Shown in pieces: positions 46,401 to 59,332 of a stretch of DNA of 64,000 bases. Position 1 is the first letter of the stretch, and each line of letters opens with the position of its first letter. The translations under genes were made by a program, and so were the position numbers. The notes beneath the pieces were generated by a model. That model ran no database searches, had not been told where the DNA came from, and saw only the letters and a list, made by a program, of their open reading frames with translations. The stretch comes from Phlebiopsis flavidoalba (Eukaryota > Basidiomycota > Agaricomycetes > Polyporales > Phanerochaetaceae), in assembly GCA_035772785.1 (NCBI GenBank), contig JAOCPU010000014.1:310001-374000 (forward strand), read 5' to 3'.

Positions 46401-49400
46401 TAATCCATGGCTGCGTTTGGTGGTCCGGGGAAATTTCACTGGACTCGACCTGTCACCCGGCTCAGGAACAATGGGTTCCTTCCAGGTGAGGTTTGAGCCC
46501 ATGTCTCCGTACGCAAGTCGATCTTTCTCTTGCTGTCCAGTGTGGTTGAGACTGACACCAGTCTTGGAGCTGTCCAAGGAGAGCCAGCTCGCCCAGATCG
46601 TTAATTCCCACACAAAAAACGCGTTCAGCTCCCGAGGTCCCTTCCTCTTACCCTTCTGCCCCTCCCCCACCCCCGTCCTCTCCTTCCCCCCCCATTTCTT
46701 TCGCCCGCTCCACAATAACCTGGATGTGTTGTCGTGCCATATATCAGTTTTAAACTTTCCTTTTCCGTGGCGGAAGTGAATGCTGGGCTACTCAATATAA
46801 TACGCTAAGTGGGATTGTTTTCTGGGGTCTTTATAGCCGTACATGTAGATGGACATGTAGCCAAAGCATCGAGTAAAATGCCAACCAATGACGGATCACG
46901 CAGCGAACCCAGCAGATGCGGTCTGTATCTCAACAGATCTTCTGCGGATACGTCGGGATTATGTATCCCACCTCAACATGCTTGCAGAAGTGCCTGCACG
47001 GGAGACATGTACAGTCCCCGTTGGAGCACTCGTTGACTGTGGGAGGAGAGGTGTTGCGAAACTGATAGGTCGGGGCAAAAAGGAGCCAAAAATTCTCGGG
47101 GTAACGAGTTTGGGGGCGCCAAAACACCCTGCCACGCGATCTCCGTCATAGTCACTACACCTGAGAATGACATTTGATCATGAGGGCGCGAGCTGGGTTT
47201 GGAATTAAGACAAAAACAAAATTCTTACCGCCGCCTGTTAATGACCTGAGAAGATGTCTGCCAAGAGCGTTCCTGCAGGGTCGTCAACCTATGATCTTTT
47301 GTAGACACAACTATGTACTACGTCCGTCAAAACCACGAAGTTCAAATTCATGTCTGTCAACGGCATGAATGCCTTGGCGGGTTGTTCCAGTTGTTAGCCT
47401 ATATACCGGGGGGCATGGGGGGGGACTTTTTGGGAACAGAAGTTTCTGACCTTCTGTACGTCCGTTGGGACTTTGCATGGGTTTTCTCGTGCGCGTCACC
47501 TAAATTAGTAGGGATTGTTATGATATATATTAGCACTTGGTAGAAAGGTAAGTGCAAGCCGCCCAGATTGGCACTTACCAGGACATTCACCATCAGTACA
47601 CGTGTCGCCATAGCTGCCTTTTTTTCAGACCGATGAGGTTTTTTGAGCTGGAGAGATTCTATGTGAGTATATACTCCCCTGGTCCGAGTACCCCGGCTAC
47701 AAGGATCTCAATGCTTGTCATGAGTTGCAAGGCAAATCAAAGCCACAGCGCAATCACATACCTGGACGGGCGGGGAAAAAAGGGGGGAGGGGAAGGGAAA
47801 CGCTACACATGACATGGGTACTGGAACGTGGTATCTGGTGAGTGAGGTCTTTGAGTGACTTTTTGGCCATCTCCTTCTGCTTCGACGCAGAGAACTGGTA
47901 ATTCGGGGGGATGGTGGACAGCAAACCAGCATCAACAAGGCCATGCTTGTCTCTTCAAGCGACGAAGGGGAGCCGCTGATATCATCCCACCACCACGGCA
48001 ATCGAGGACTCCGCTGCCCCATTCCAAAAGCTTTTCGTGTTTGTGGTATCGGTTCATTGTCCTCGTGGCCGTGACGCCAGGTCCTGCCGTTGGATCCTCA
48101 AAAACACATAGACAACTCCCTTTACAGACGTGCCTCAGAGTACTTGCTCCGGGCCCGCCTAGCACTAAATACCCCTCCTTCTCGGGCCGTGGCAAGCCAT
48201 AGACACGCACGGTAACATCCGTCGGGTCGTGGTGTCAGAGTGACCAAGTTGTGAGACCCATTCACGCGAATTGTTCCAGCTCGTACCGTGGCTGTAGCAG
48301 CGTGCATGAATGAGCGAGCATTGAAACATTATTCTCCGCGAGGTTTGATGATTGTCTCTGAGGATTATGGCGAGGTTGGCACTGGGGGACAGTTTAGCAG
48401 ATGAGAGAGGCCCATCAGGACGTCTACTGTGAGATGCGACCTGAGGTGCCCCAAGCCCGCGGTGTCGGCTGACATATCGGACTTTTACACTGGGCAGTCA
48501 CGAAGCCAAATCCGTGCACCGCTCGTCCTTGGAGACCAGTCTTGTGCTTGGGATGTGCTGGCATGAGTAGGCCCTGTGAGCAATGCCGAGGTCACATAAT
48601 GAGATGATTTTGATGAAATAAGACATTGGGTTACGTTTACTTCACCTTCGCGCCAAAAATACGGACTTGGACAGCGGTTGGAACACGCGAGCCCCAGACG
48701 AATTGTCAGTCTGGAGTGCTTCAAAAAAGGACCACGCGATTTGCTAAGCCAGCAACCATCTTTCGTCATGATCATTTCCGTGGGGGGCACCTTGCCTTCT
48801 TGCGGTCTGTAAGATGGCGAGTTCGACTGCGACTGCGTTTGTCAAACTTCACAGTCTGGTTATTTACATGATGATCGCCGTATGGGATAGGTTAACGCAC
48901 AGTCATCAACGTATGATCTCAATGTCTTCACGCTTGAGACGGATATACGGGGGCTGAACTTGAGAGTGCCCCAAGGGCAAAGTACATCGGTAGGTGTACA
49001 CTCCATTTGGTCATACTCTACCTCCAAATGTCAGTAGTTGACTGTATGTATTATTGGTAAAAAATGCGCACTTTGGGAAGAATTAAGCGTCGAAAACTGT
49101 TGAAACCATTCTAAAAATCCCAATAGGCTAGGCCTATTCCTCCCTCCGTTGCCTTGCTTCGACGAGCCGAATTTTCCGTGGAGACTCGGAACACGGCACA
49201 TACGGACTCAATTTGTCCTTTTCCTGACCCTCTGAATAAGAATAAAACGTGTTGTCTTTGGCAAAAAAAATTGCGGCGGAAAACATGTGACCTCCAAATG
49301 ATGAATGGTCTCTTGAAAAAAAACTGATAAGCTGTGGCCTGTGCCTGTGAGGCCCGGTAGGATTGTGTTCTTGTCAATTTTGACGCGGACCAAACTGGTT

Positions 49401-50470
49401 GAGCCAAACCGCCGTGTAATTTTGGTTGAGGGCCCCAAGCTCTGGTTTTTTCAAGCTCAATTCCGCAGGGCTACTATCGGCCTCGGAGAAATGGCAAGGC
49501 GTGGGCGCTGAACATGAACACTTGCACACCATACCACCCACGGTCTCTGCATCATGGACTGATACATGTCTATTGAATCGGGGAACTGAGACCACTGATG
49601 AAAGTGCTCGTGCTCCCTCCTTCGTTATTTTTTTTTTTTTTACCTGTTAGTTATCCAATCTAAGGGAGTGCATGTTCCCACAGAAAGTTGACAGCAGGCG
49701 AATTGGTGGCAAATCACTTTCATGAGGCTACTCACAGTAATGCAAGAGTGTGTAGCAGTACACACCATTTGTCGGCCTCCTCCCGCTCGGATCTAAAACA
49801 CAAATTCCCTGGTTTGACACTGAGTCCAGCTAACCACAGCTGTTCTTTTCAGGGGCCATAGGTGTGGTTAATCATTTGTGCTCCTTCCCTTGTTCGTCCA
49901 AGGAGTCCAAAAATTGCAGTCAGCTGCACGCGTGAAGGATAAATCGGGAATTACTCCTGAATGGCAGAGTTGCTACACATCACGTCCCATTTGCCTGTGC
50001 AATCTCCCACTGAGTTCCCCAACGCGACCTGTGAAGGGTGCTGGTCATACATCTTAGAGTGGGCCTATAACAAATTTACATTTTTTTTCATATCTATAAG
50101 AGCTGACCATGCACTCACGACAACTACAGGTTGAAGTGAATTTGCCCAATCAAAAGGTGTCCGTGAAGATAAACTTTCTGGTGAACCCGCGCGTGTGAGG
50201 TTCCATGCGGATGGTATCTTGTTTACATGCAGTGTCAGCTGGGGCCGTGTATTGTCGGAATGTTTCCCCATTTACGCTTGCCGCTGCTCTAGGGAAAAAA
50301 GATGTACTGGGCATGCTGTCGTCGCTATGTTCCTGGTGTGACCAAGGTGATGAATCCTCACTCATCCCATCTCATAGACCGGCGGGTCGAGGTGCATAAT
50401 AGTGTTTCGTCCGGATGCCCTAGCTAGATACAGAGCCTGCAAGATCTTTTGAAGGTTGGCTAGCGACATA
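46401..50470. other. About 4 kb unassigned, scattered coding-like segments
   Basis: No gene can be delimited. Minus-strand fragments that look coding include TVRAGTIRVNGSHNLVTL near 48230-48290, VRVYGLPRPEKEGYLVLGG near 48150-48210, KDGCWLSKSRGPFLKHSRLT near 48700-48770, GALNQNYTAVWLNQFGPRQN near 49374-49440, and EEADKWCVLLHTLAL near 49745-49790, which resembles the last helix of a PH domain. They may be exons of one large, badly broken minus-strand gene, possibly together with the coiled-coil fragment to the left. Long A and T runs (49262-49270, 49629-49640) suggest local sequencing problems. Confidence 0.3.
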
Positions 50471-52200
50471 ATCGGCGGCTGGGTACTCCTCTTCAAGAGG
50501 AAATGTCCAGCATTTCAGCTGACATGTCCTCCATGTCAGAGAAGTAGTGACGTGGGATCCTGTGTCATCAGACTGATATTCTATTTTAGAGCTCTAGTGC
50601 ATGGCAGATAACACACCTGGAAAAACCTACGTGCGCCTGACTTCCTGTCTCTAACACAATTTTCTTTGGTGAGACCACCTCCGCCGAGCCTGAAGTGTTA
50701 GATGAAGTTGCCATGTAAGCCTGAGTGTCGTCGAGATAATACACTTAAGGTCACAACGGCTGAAAGTGATGAAGAAAGAATGAAATTGGAACAAATGCAC
50801 GCAAACGGGATTGCTGGTGTGCACGCCGCACACGTGTGGCCAGTTGCCCGTCTCGTCGTAGTATTGAGTTCTGATCGCGTTTCGCCACTTGTCCGCATTT
50901 CCAAGCCCAGGACCAATTGGGCGCTATACACATACTTGAGACCGGCACATCATCCGGTCTCAACGATGTCAAAACGCAAAAGCAAGACGTGCTGGTGACG
51001 ATGGCGAGGGACAGCGATGGGGTAAGGCATTACATCCCTTCTCGCCGAAATTGCCAGTTCAGATTTACACACGACGAGTACAAGGGTCATCGAACACATT
51101 GACTTCGGACTTTTCGACCCTTGATCCCGAGGTCGACTACAAAGCGATTAGAACATTTGCGAAGCAGCGTTTCCAAGGAGCACGTCGAAAATGATAGATA
51201 CCGTAGACCTCGCAGAACTTGTGCTGTCACAACCTGAGGTAGGGACGGCTGTCAAAGGCGACGGCAAGGAAAGACGACCCCCTCTCAATCCTCACACATC
51301 CGTCCTGAACCTGCACGCACATCAGGTACGGAGCTGGAAAGGCCACGCTATACATGTCGGCCTCCACATCCTTTAAATGCGTAGAGCAGGACGAATGAGC
51401 ATGTCGTCATAAGATCCTTGGACGAGTTAATATACACATGCGGGCTAGCTATGAAAAACACCCCGGTTCGTCCAAGCTGCTAGTTCAACAGAGCTGCTAG
51501 GGCGTCTCGACCGCGCGCCTGCATCATCTCACAATCAGGTCGGTTCGGATGATTTGGTATTCGTCGCCGGAAGATTGCGTGAATCTTGCCTATTCAACAC
51601 GCGGTTCACTCCAATTGTATCAGCATATGCTTGGTACAGAAAGAGTTGACCTTGGGCGATTGGAGACTGTGAGTTCCATGCCCTGATTGTTTTGGTTGTT
51701 TGGGAAGCCTGACTAGTTTCGGATAGAATAACACCATTGCCCGTTTACCACATCTACTCTTATCCTTTCTCGGAATGGTATCGGGCTCACTTACTAGCCT
51801 AGTATGGCCTGCTGAGTTGGAGCGGATAGGTCCGATAGAAGCGTCACAAAACATTCTCCCAAGCCTGTAAAACAGGCCATGACCTCAATACAATTCTACC
51901 CCCGAGAGCCAAGCGATGATCGTCCAGTGAGTCCTACCTTCACTGTCGAGAGCCGACAATGAATGCGCGTGATGAGATGGTCTAGTTTCGCATCATACGT
52001 ACTCGAGCGAATTGCACCTATGCAACATCACAAGAGCGAGGGATAGCGAGTCCTTTGGTGCTCGACACCCTCCTTGAAGCTAATGATAGATACCCGCACA
52101 GCATTAAACGCTTCTTCACAAGTTAGTCGTAGCAGGCGATAAGGCCATGAGGCATATCCTCGACTCCATAGTACGACACATTGTGATTCCTCTCCAAAAA
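50471..52200 (+). CDS. Possible unrecognised plus-strand gene, frameshifted
   Basis: Consecutive plus-strand segments read as protein: FFGETTSAEPEVLDEVAM near 50660-50710, TLKVTTAESDEERMKLEQMH near 50740-50800, RISKPRTNWALYTYLE near 50895-50945, TGTSSGLNDVKTQKQDVLVT near 50942-51000, RNCQFRFTHDEYKGHRT near 51050-51098, STLDPEVDYKAIRTFAKQRF near 51113-51175, DTVDLAELVLSQPEVGTAVK near 51197-51257. Weaker text, LDTLLEANDRYPHSIKRFFT and GDKAMRHILDSIVRHIVIPL, lies near 52057-52190. The charge pattern and hydrophobic spacing are coding-like, but I do not recognise a domain. It would be convergent with VPS35. Confidence 0.35.
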
Positions 52201-52351
52201 GACAGTCTATGACAAAAAACTAGTCGAAACAATAGCAGGGCAGAATGAGTCGCGTGGGCGCCGAGGTCGGGCACAGTCCAAACTCACAACAGTGCGAAGC
52301 ATCATCTGGAAATAGCACATCTTGAGAAACGCACCGCGACAATCTCGCACG

Positions 52352-55300
52352 TTAATTCGCCAAAGCGTCGTGCCGGATCCCCGCCGCGGCTGCCGCCTTC
52401 TTCCTTTGGGGGATATATATGAGGTCGTGGTTTCGGAAGTGCGCCGGTTAATCATCTCCGGAGGTCCCATAGCAACGCCCTCGAGCAAGAACCTGGCGGG
52501 CCGCGCGATGTGTAGGGTGTACGTCCTGCGAAGAAAATATGTGTCGATGCTAGGACGGTGATGCAGTACTCGACGAGGCTGTTGTACAAACTTTGGCGTC
52601 ACCTCTATCGGGAACACGGATCAATCGAACAGTCACGGTTGGTCAGTACTGGAAGACGTACCGCTGGGTGCGCCACTATCCAGGTAGAAGCGATAGTGTC
52701 GTCCAAGGCGTGTCACAGTATAATGGAATCGATGACGATCTCTTCACAGTACGCAGAGTTCCGCGATGTCACTCAGAGCCTTCTGAAGGGCACTCGATGA
52801 AACGCGCTTGCTGCTGTCCTGATCGAGGGTACTGCGCGCCACATCAGCCACACAACCACAACACACGCACAACACGAACCGTAAGGACTTACAGCTTTCG
52901 GACCTCTCTGTCTCATCCTTTCGGCGTGGGTAGGCTTTTCGACCTGCCTGTCGCAGGTCGGTTCGTCATCGGAACGGAAATCTCTGCCACCACAAATGAC
53001 TCGCCAATGGGACCGCGGTAGCTTGATGTGGCTACTTCAGAAGCCGCGACACCCGTGTAACGACGATGCTTTGGTGACGAGGGTGTCGTTAGTTGTCCCT
53101 CGCTAAACACCTCGCGCCTGGTGAGCGGAGCCAATGATGAGCGTGATCGCCTGGAGCTGGGACGACTCTACGAAATGCTATCTTCGTTAAGGTGAAGGCT
53201 TGTACATGGTTCATTACGTGAGATAGCTCCCGAACCCGCACTCGTCCGCGATCTGGCTGCGAGGAGGAAGGAACGGAGCGCTATTCGAAGGCGCTTCGGA
53301 CGCTAGGTGGGCGAGTTATGTTAGCACACTGACGGACAAATTGAGTGTTGATTGCGCTTTTGAGATTCCCAGTTTTCTTCCTGCGCGAGGCGTGGAGTGA
53401 GATATACGCAGAGACAATGTTAATGGAACTGACCAGATGCTCCGTATCTGTACTCCGTACAGCTTGATGGCCAGACGTGATAGAGCAGGATCACGAATGC
53501 GCATCCGCTCCCCGCCCAGTCTCAAAGTGTCTCCGGGCAGTTTGGATAATCTAGAAAAACGACAGTAAGTGAGCGGATCAGGTCCTCCAAAGGCGTATAT
53601 TCAACATACCTCAAATTGTACAGCCAAAGGATTCAGCCCGGATAGATGACCATTCTGTGCAATCCACCCTGTTCCTCGCTAGCTCCTCCTTTTCATGTGA
53701 GTACGGACCGCTCCTTCGTTCTCTTGCCTGTGATCCCTGCTTGTGATGCAAGCAGAACTTGTGTGACAGCCCCGTCTTGTGATCGCGAATGAGGACATGG
53801 CACAGAGCTCAGGATCCCGTGGAACATCTCTGAGTGTCTCGCGATGATAGTTTCGTCTTCAAAAACGAAGGGAGGGAATTAGTGCCATGGGCGACGAGAG
53901 CCGGGACGGTGCTGCCAAAAGGCTGAAGGGTGAGAAGAGCGGAATAGCGTTTGCAGAGGCAAGTAGAGTGAGGACTGAGTGGTACGAGTGATCGCGGGCA
54001 GCGAAGGAAGAGCCGCGAGATTAGCCCGGTAGTCTGGGGAGAGTGTAGGTCGGGGCTAGGACTGATGAGCCCACAGCGGCATACACGAGGTTACTGCGCG
54101 ATACCTCGTTTTGCAAATTCCTGAATCTTGTCGTGTGCGAATCCGAGAACCTGGTCGGACGTATTCGAGGCGATCAGGATAGCAGCTTACTGACAGGTTC
54201 GTCTAACACGACACGAGGAGAGCGGTGAATGTCTTGAATCGACAGATCTGGCGCGGAGCCTTTATTACGTCGTTAACGCCATCACATGTCTCACATGTGG
54301 TAAACGAGACCACGCACCTTGATAAGCTGACTACTACTTGCTGGCCAAGCACACTTCAAATAGCTGGACATTTTGTGTGGAATGCCCACGGGACACTTTA
54401 TAACTGGAGAGCCTTGCACTTTCCTTGCCCTTGTCGACCTTCTCAGTTACACGACCTCGGTCAGCCGCTCACCCGCACTTGCGTCTTAGGGCTCAGGAGA
54501 CGCCATCGGTGATGGGCGAACTGTTCGGGTTCGCTCGCGACTGTGAGGAACAGAACCCCATCCATTGGTAGAGGCGTTCCGTCGCGGTTGGTGTGGCCTG
54601 GGCGTGGGGCGCGTAGAAGTCGGTTACCGGCCCCGTGTACTACTTCCGTGCGCCTTGACTTCTCTCTGCGAGTCGCTTAGCTTGCCGACTCTCCTCTGGC
54701 CGTTTTGCAATTCCTCAGGATGCCTCATTCTCGGCTTCTCGAGCAGCATATGCTGCCAAGCGGTCGATCAGTGCAATGTGACAATCTGCTATGATGTTGA
54801 CCCTTCAAGAGGTGTAACTGAGGAGCGGTTTGCGGAAAGGAACTGGCCGAGTAGTGTAACAGGTGGAACTCGTCGTCGGTGAAAACCTTTGAGTGTAGAT
54901 GAGGACAGACTCGGAAGGGATATGCCACGTAGAACACAACTCTGAATCACGACAATTCCATCAGGTACTCCTGTGCTATGACCATCCGTGCAGCTGACGA
55001 AACTGCTGTGAAGGGTATGCTTGCGCACAGGATAGTTTCTAAAGGTACAATTCTAGGTCCTCACGCGTCCAGCGGCTCAGACGAACGAGATGGTTCCCAC
55101 CAAGATGACCGCAGCTCCTTTCGTTCCATCTCTCAGTAGTCTCGCGCGTCTCTCGCGAGTGTCCTCTGATGTGTAAGCGTACCCAGAGTTTATTCATCTC
55201 AATGAAGTTGAGTCAGACAAAAGAGATAGGTCTTGGAGATTTCCACATGGCCTAGGGGGTGAATATGAGCAACTCACTTCAACCAAAAGGGAATATGCAC

Positions 55301-55971
55301 TAAGTACCCAGGATCATTGCCAGAGAGGAAGGTGATCTCTTGTCTGTCCGCTGAGGTAGTGCCGCAAGGAAGTCGAGTCCACTGCTTATAGGGTGCAGCA
55401 CACCGCGAGACGTCTCCATCATGTCCTCATAATCTCCTTTACAGGCTGGCGTCGGGGGATGGACATAGTAGCACAGCGGAGCCGACGGTTATCATAAGGT
55501 ACAGTCGAGAGGACAATGTTGCCGGCATATTGTACAGTTCATATAGAGGTCGGCGAGATGATGGCGGCCTTGACTATGTGCCTCAAATAAATAGTTAGGG
55601 ATAAATGACGAAGAGCATCGAACGGACGGCCATGTCTGGGGCTAAAATAAGGGTCAAAGTCTCGGGTACAGACCCAGTTGTGCTTACAGAGTTCATAGTA
55701 CTGCTTCGGCGAGAGAGATGATGTTCGCAACTCAGGGCAAGCATAAGACTGGCGGACTTGAGCAGCATCCATGAGCTGGTCAAGTTCCTGTAAATTGCGC
55801 GTAGGCGGGGTCAGAGCAACGCCCTCAGTGCCATCAGCAAGTAGTCTGCGGAGAGTACTTAAGATACCGTCGCATCTGCTGAACCTGAATCTTGACTGTG
55901 ATCCAGTGACTCGCTGAGCATTTTTTACCCATCCTCAACGGGGGCGGGTCCCGTCGTCCCTGTGTTGCCAT
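52352..55971 (-). CDS. VPS35: Retromer subunit VPS35, frameshifted
   Basis: Alpha-solenoid core of the retromer cargo-selective complex (Vps26-Vps35-Vps29), which returns receptors from endosomes. From ATG 55971: MATQGRR, a KMLSESLDTVKIQVQQMRRY-like segment near 55880-55930, LMDALKSAS-like and ELRTSSLSPKQYYELY near 55680-55775, FDALRHLS and GRHHLADLYELVQYAGNIV near 55520-55640. The conserved PRLYLM motif lies near 55491-55512, read across one extra base. Then SIPRRQPVKEIM near 55430-55460, HYLSGQTRDHLP near 55325-55360, VFTDDEFHL near 54860-54890, HIALIDRLAAYAARE-like text near 54735-54790, EESRQAKRLAERSQGARK near 54640-54690, LGFAHDKIQEFAKRG near 54110-54160, GGERMR near 53500-53520, KLLKKPHQATAV-like text near 53010-53040, and a C-terminus with INRHFRN- and YIPQRKK-like text, stop at 52352-52354. 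All landmarks appear in the family order. Confidence 0.88.
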
Positions 55972-56248
55972 CGTGGCTGTCGAAGAGAACGAGCTGTGTG
56001 GTGACGAAAGGGTGGGACAGCTGCGCTTGCGAAGGACCGTGTTAGCGCAGGAGCACTTACGCTAACTGTGCTAGACGCCGTGCAATCCCCTGACTTTCCC
56101 ACAGTCAATAAACAGTCGGCTCAAAACACCACACAGGTCGAAATCTCCGATATTTCGCGGACGATGTCGATAAAAAACAGCATGGAATTAGTCTCCAGGA
56201 TCCGATAAAGCATGTACACAATCGAGTCATTAATTTACACACTACAGA
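55972..56248. other. Gap between VPS27 3' end and VPS35 5' end
   Basis: The VPS35 promoter must lie in these 277 bases, together with the VPS27 terminator. Nothing distinctive is seen apart from an AT-rich stretch near 56215-56250. Confidence 0.5.
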
Positions 56249-58724
56249 TCAATCAGTAAAGGCCTCTCTCTCCTCTACTGGCGGTGGGGACGCGTATGTT
56301 TGGTAAGGTTGGGGGATAGTGGTATGTGCAGCTGGGAAGTTGGGAAGCGGCTGCTGAGGAACTGCAGCCTGCTGTAAACTGTTGCAGCTTGCTGTGGCGC
56401 GTGAGAGATAGTCTTAGCACGAGATAGTAGGCCGATTGGTGGGCGGCTTGCGGGGGCGCATAGTTCGCGACAGAGTTGTGGCGTTGTAGAGCCACCGGAG
56501 GAGCGATAGGCGTGGAAGCAGGAGATGAGAGCGTTGGTGGAGCAGTGTGCTTGATATGCTTGTCTGTGGATGTGTCGGAGGCGCTGATGTGAGCAGGCGC
56601 AACCGGGTGAGGTGGATAGCGCAAATGGGTCCTTCAAGAAACAGAGTGGAACATAACCTTGATACGGAATAGAGACAGGAGGGGGGTTGGGATGCCTATA
56701 CGGCTGCGACGGTTGAGTATATTGCGCAGAGGTTTATTGGATGGGCTGCTGGCGCGTAGTTGCTCTATCGAACTGGACCGGCTCCGAGGTTGGAGCGGCC
56801 CGGGTAATAGAGATGGCTGCGCGGGTTTGTACCTGGGGATGGACTGGGAGTAGCCTCGTAATGGTATTTGACCACTGGCCGTGCGAAACAGTTCGCCTGT
56901 TGTGGCAGCATAGGTGGCACCGCTGGGTTGCGCCAACGGCGGACCTCCACGGTGGTGGAAACCTGCGAAGTCACCATTTGTGCGTACGCTGTTATTTACG
57001 GCTTTTTTTTCCGAGATGCCTCTTCTCATGCCATTTTCTGTCAAGAGCTCTGCCGAGGAACGTGAGGACTTCTTGAGAGAGGTTAAATGCCAGTTACTTA
57101 TACGTTCTTTCCGACCTGTGTCGCCAAGGTTCATCGCTAGCTTTGGACGCAGTCGTTGTTTGCTTTTTCATAAAGCTCTGTAACTGCCGGATATCTAGAC
57201 AAATCTCTCCCCCTATGTTGTTGGAGTTGGTCGACAGTCTGACTGTAATGTCAAAATAGGCGTCCTCCTCGAGTTGTTTGGCTCCAGGATCATTAGTTCG
57301 GAAGAGCGGGTGCTGTGGGTTTCGGTGTGGCCGAGCTTGGGTGGGTACGACTGAGCGTATAAACACGGGCCCCTTGGCATATGTTTGAAGGATCGCGTTT
57401 TGCTCATGCGAGCGCGTCTCATATATACCAAGAGGAAGCACTGGGTGATTTTTCGGGGCGCGTTAGCCTCACGCAGACTGGCCCTCTATTTGCAGCGCGG
57501 AGGTCTGGATGTCGTCCTTCTTTCTTCCGCCTGGGGATTGACGCGTTCCGAGGATAACTTGACCGGTCAGACCAGGGGAGGAGGTTCGGAGGTCTGCCAG
57601 GACGAAGCTGATGGGAACGTATCCGGGACGTTTTGACCCCGCTACACACCGACCTCCTCTAACGAGAGTTGAATTGCGCGTTGAAGCTCAGCGTCCGCAA
57701 AGTCACGCGCCAGAGCGATCTTGCGTGATGTGACAGACACGCTTTGAGTCTGTCGGTGACTCCTTCATCTAGGAATGAGGCCCGCTTCAAACGCGTTTTG
57801 ATTCGTATCGAGTACTCACTTGTTCTTCTTCGTAAGCTTCGCGTGACAGCTATCACAGACGCGAACCTCTTGCGTGATACCGTAATGAGGGAGAGCCATG
57901 TTTTTGGAGGAGCATTGTTGATCGAAGACTTGACCGCAGTTTCGACAGTGGTGCTTCCGATTAGTGAAGCTGAAGGCAGTGCGACACCGTAGGCATACGT
58001 CCGAGTCTATCCACTCCGGTGCAGTTTGGGTATCAACCATAGCAGAACTTGTCGCAGCCAGATCTCGTGGAGGGAAATTGAAACCTAGCACGACTTAGGA
58101 TCCTGGTTAATGGCGAGATGTCAAAAACACGTACCTTCACGCTGGAGTAAACCGATATACTTCCCCTATTCATAACTCAAATTATACTTTTGCCCTCGAA
58201 AGCGGTAGCCCAGTAGTTATGGACCAAGAAGACGCAACGTCTTCGTCTTGACCATCATGATTCAAACCGGGTTGCTTGAGTATCGAGACAAGGTTATCCA
58301 TAAAACTACTCTTGAAGCAAGTTCTGTGAGGAACACGGATCTCCGCCATTCTTCACGCAAGTGTCGGTCAAACTAATGTGGTAGCCGTTAATACACGCCC
58401 GCGACATGACTGCTGGGATAGGTACACGCACGCCAAGTGCAAGAAGCTGAACATTTGGGTTTCTTGTGGTTTAATCTTCGTTTGAGAGCACGCATAGCAT
58501 CCCTGGGGGTCACCGACTTTGATCGAATCTGGTCTGATATTTCGAGATCAGTGCAATGTCTTCCGACCCGGATGGTAAGAGTTCGGAGGTTGCCTTGTCT
58601 GGATCGGTCGCGAGTCAGTGTGGGCAACGACGTACTGTGTGATACACCATAGACATGCTTACCAACAGCATCATCAAGCTGAGGAGAGGTCCCCCAAAGA
58701 AGAGTGCTGAAATATGAAAGTCAT
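56249..58724 (-). CDS. VPS27: ESCRT-0 subunit VPS27 (VHS-FYVE-UIM), frameshifted
   Basis: Endosomal adaptor that binds PI3P and ubiquitinated cargo and starts the ESCRT pathway with Hse1. The start is placed at 58724; the first exon ([18 protein letters not shown] near 58675-58715) is unclear. The VHS domain shows [20 protein letters not shown] near 58480-58540 and LKRRLNHK. The FYVE domain is unbroken at about 57825-58025: [31 protein letters not shown] and [12 protein letters not shown], with the Wxx[10 protein letters not shown] and RVC signatures. Two ubiquitin-interacting motifs follow: [16 protein letters not shown] near 57655-57700, and DLRAAIEASLREA-like near 57470-57505 (two extra bases). 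A helical part near 57180-57300 and a Pro/Gln/Ser-rich tail ([20 protein letters not shown]) end near 56249. The domain order is diagnostic. Confidence 0.9.
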
Positions 58725-59332
58725 GGTTTGTGAGCAAGCTCGTCGTCGTGGACGTGCTGCGAGAAGTAGACGCGATGTGGACTGCTTACGCTTTAGACGC
58801 CGTAGTAATCCAGGCCCGCACGATGACGCTGTGACCGGGGAATATTGATCTCCGACTGAAGGTGGGGCAGACCAAGGCACCTGCCGACACTTCTCCGTTT
58901 GAATCTCCGCTTCTATTGTTCCAGGTGACCGTGACACTGGTGTCGGGGCCGTCTGCGTGACTTGTTTCAGTCAACCACCTCGACGTCGTCGGCATCGCCA
59001 TTGTGTTCGTCGTCCAGCCCATCGCCTTGTATTGCTCTAGGTGTCTCGGGAGGGTCTACATCTGGGCTTGTTAGCACTCTTTCTGATACCTAGGCCACCC
59101 TCGCCGCGTAACCCTGAACGCGGGATTATTCAGCTTGCGTGGCAGCAACAAAAGGCCCGAAAAAATCTCTCCTAAACGACCTACGACGGACGAGCCTACT
59201 TGAACCCTGCTTGTGGACGAACGTGATAGATTTGGGGACCACTACAATACCTTAACTTCGCATACTCGATCTAGTCGTAAACCTTGCGCTTCTCCCTCGC
59301 CTTTCCTCAACTTCCCTCGCTTCATCCTCGTC
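58725..59332. promoter_or_regulatory. Divergent promoter, VPS27 (-) / RPB1 (+)
   Basis: A 608-base shared region. The last 45 bases before the RPB1 ATG (59288-59332) are almost purely pyrimidine, broken by few purines, a common fungal initiator layout. No TATA box is seen at a useful distance. Minus-strand frames here (for example 58786-59022) have no family match and are probably not exons. Confidence 0.5.
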
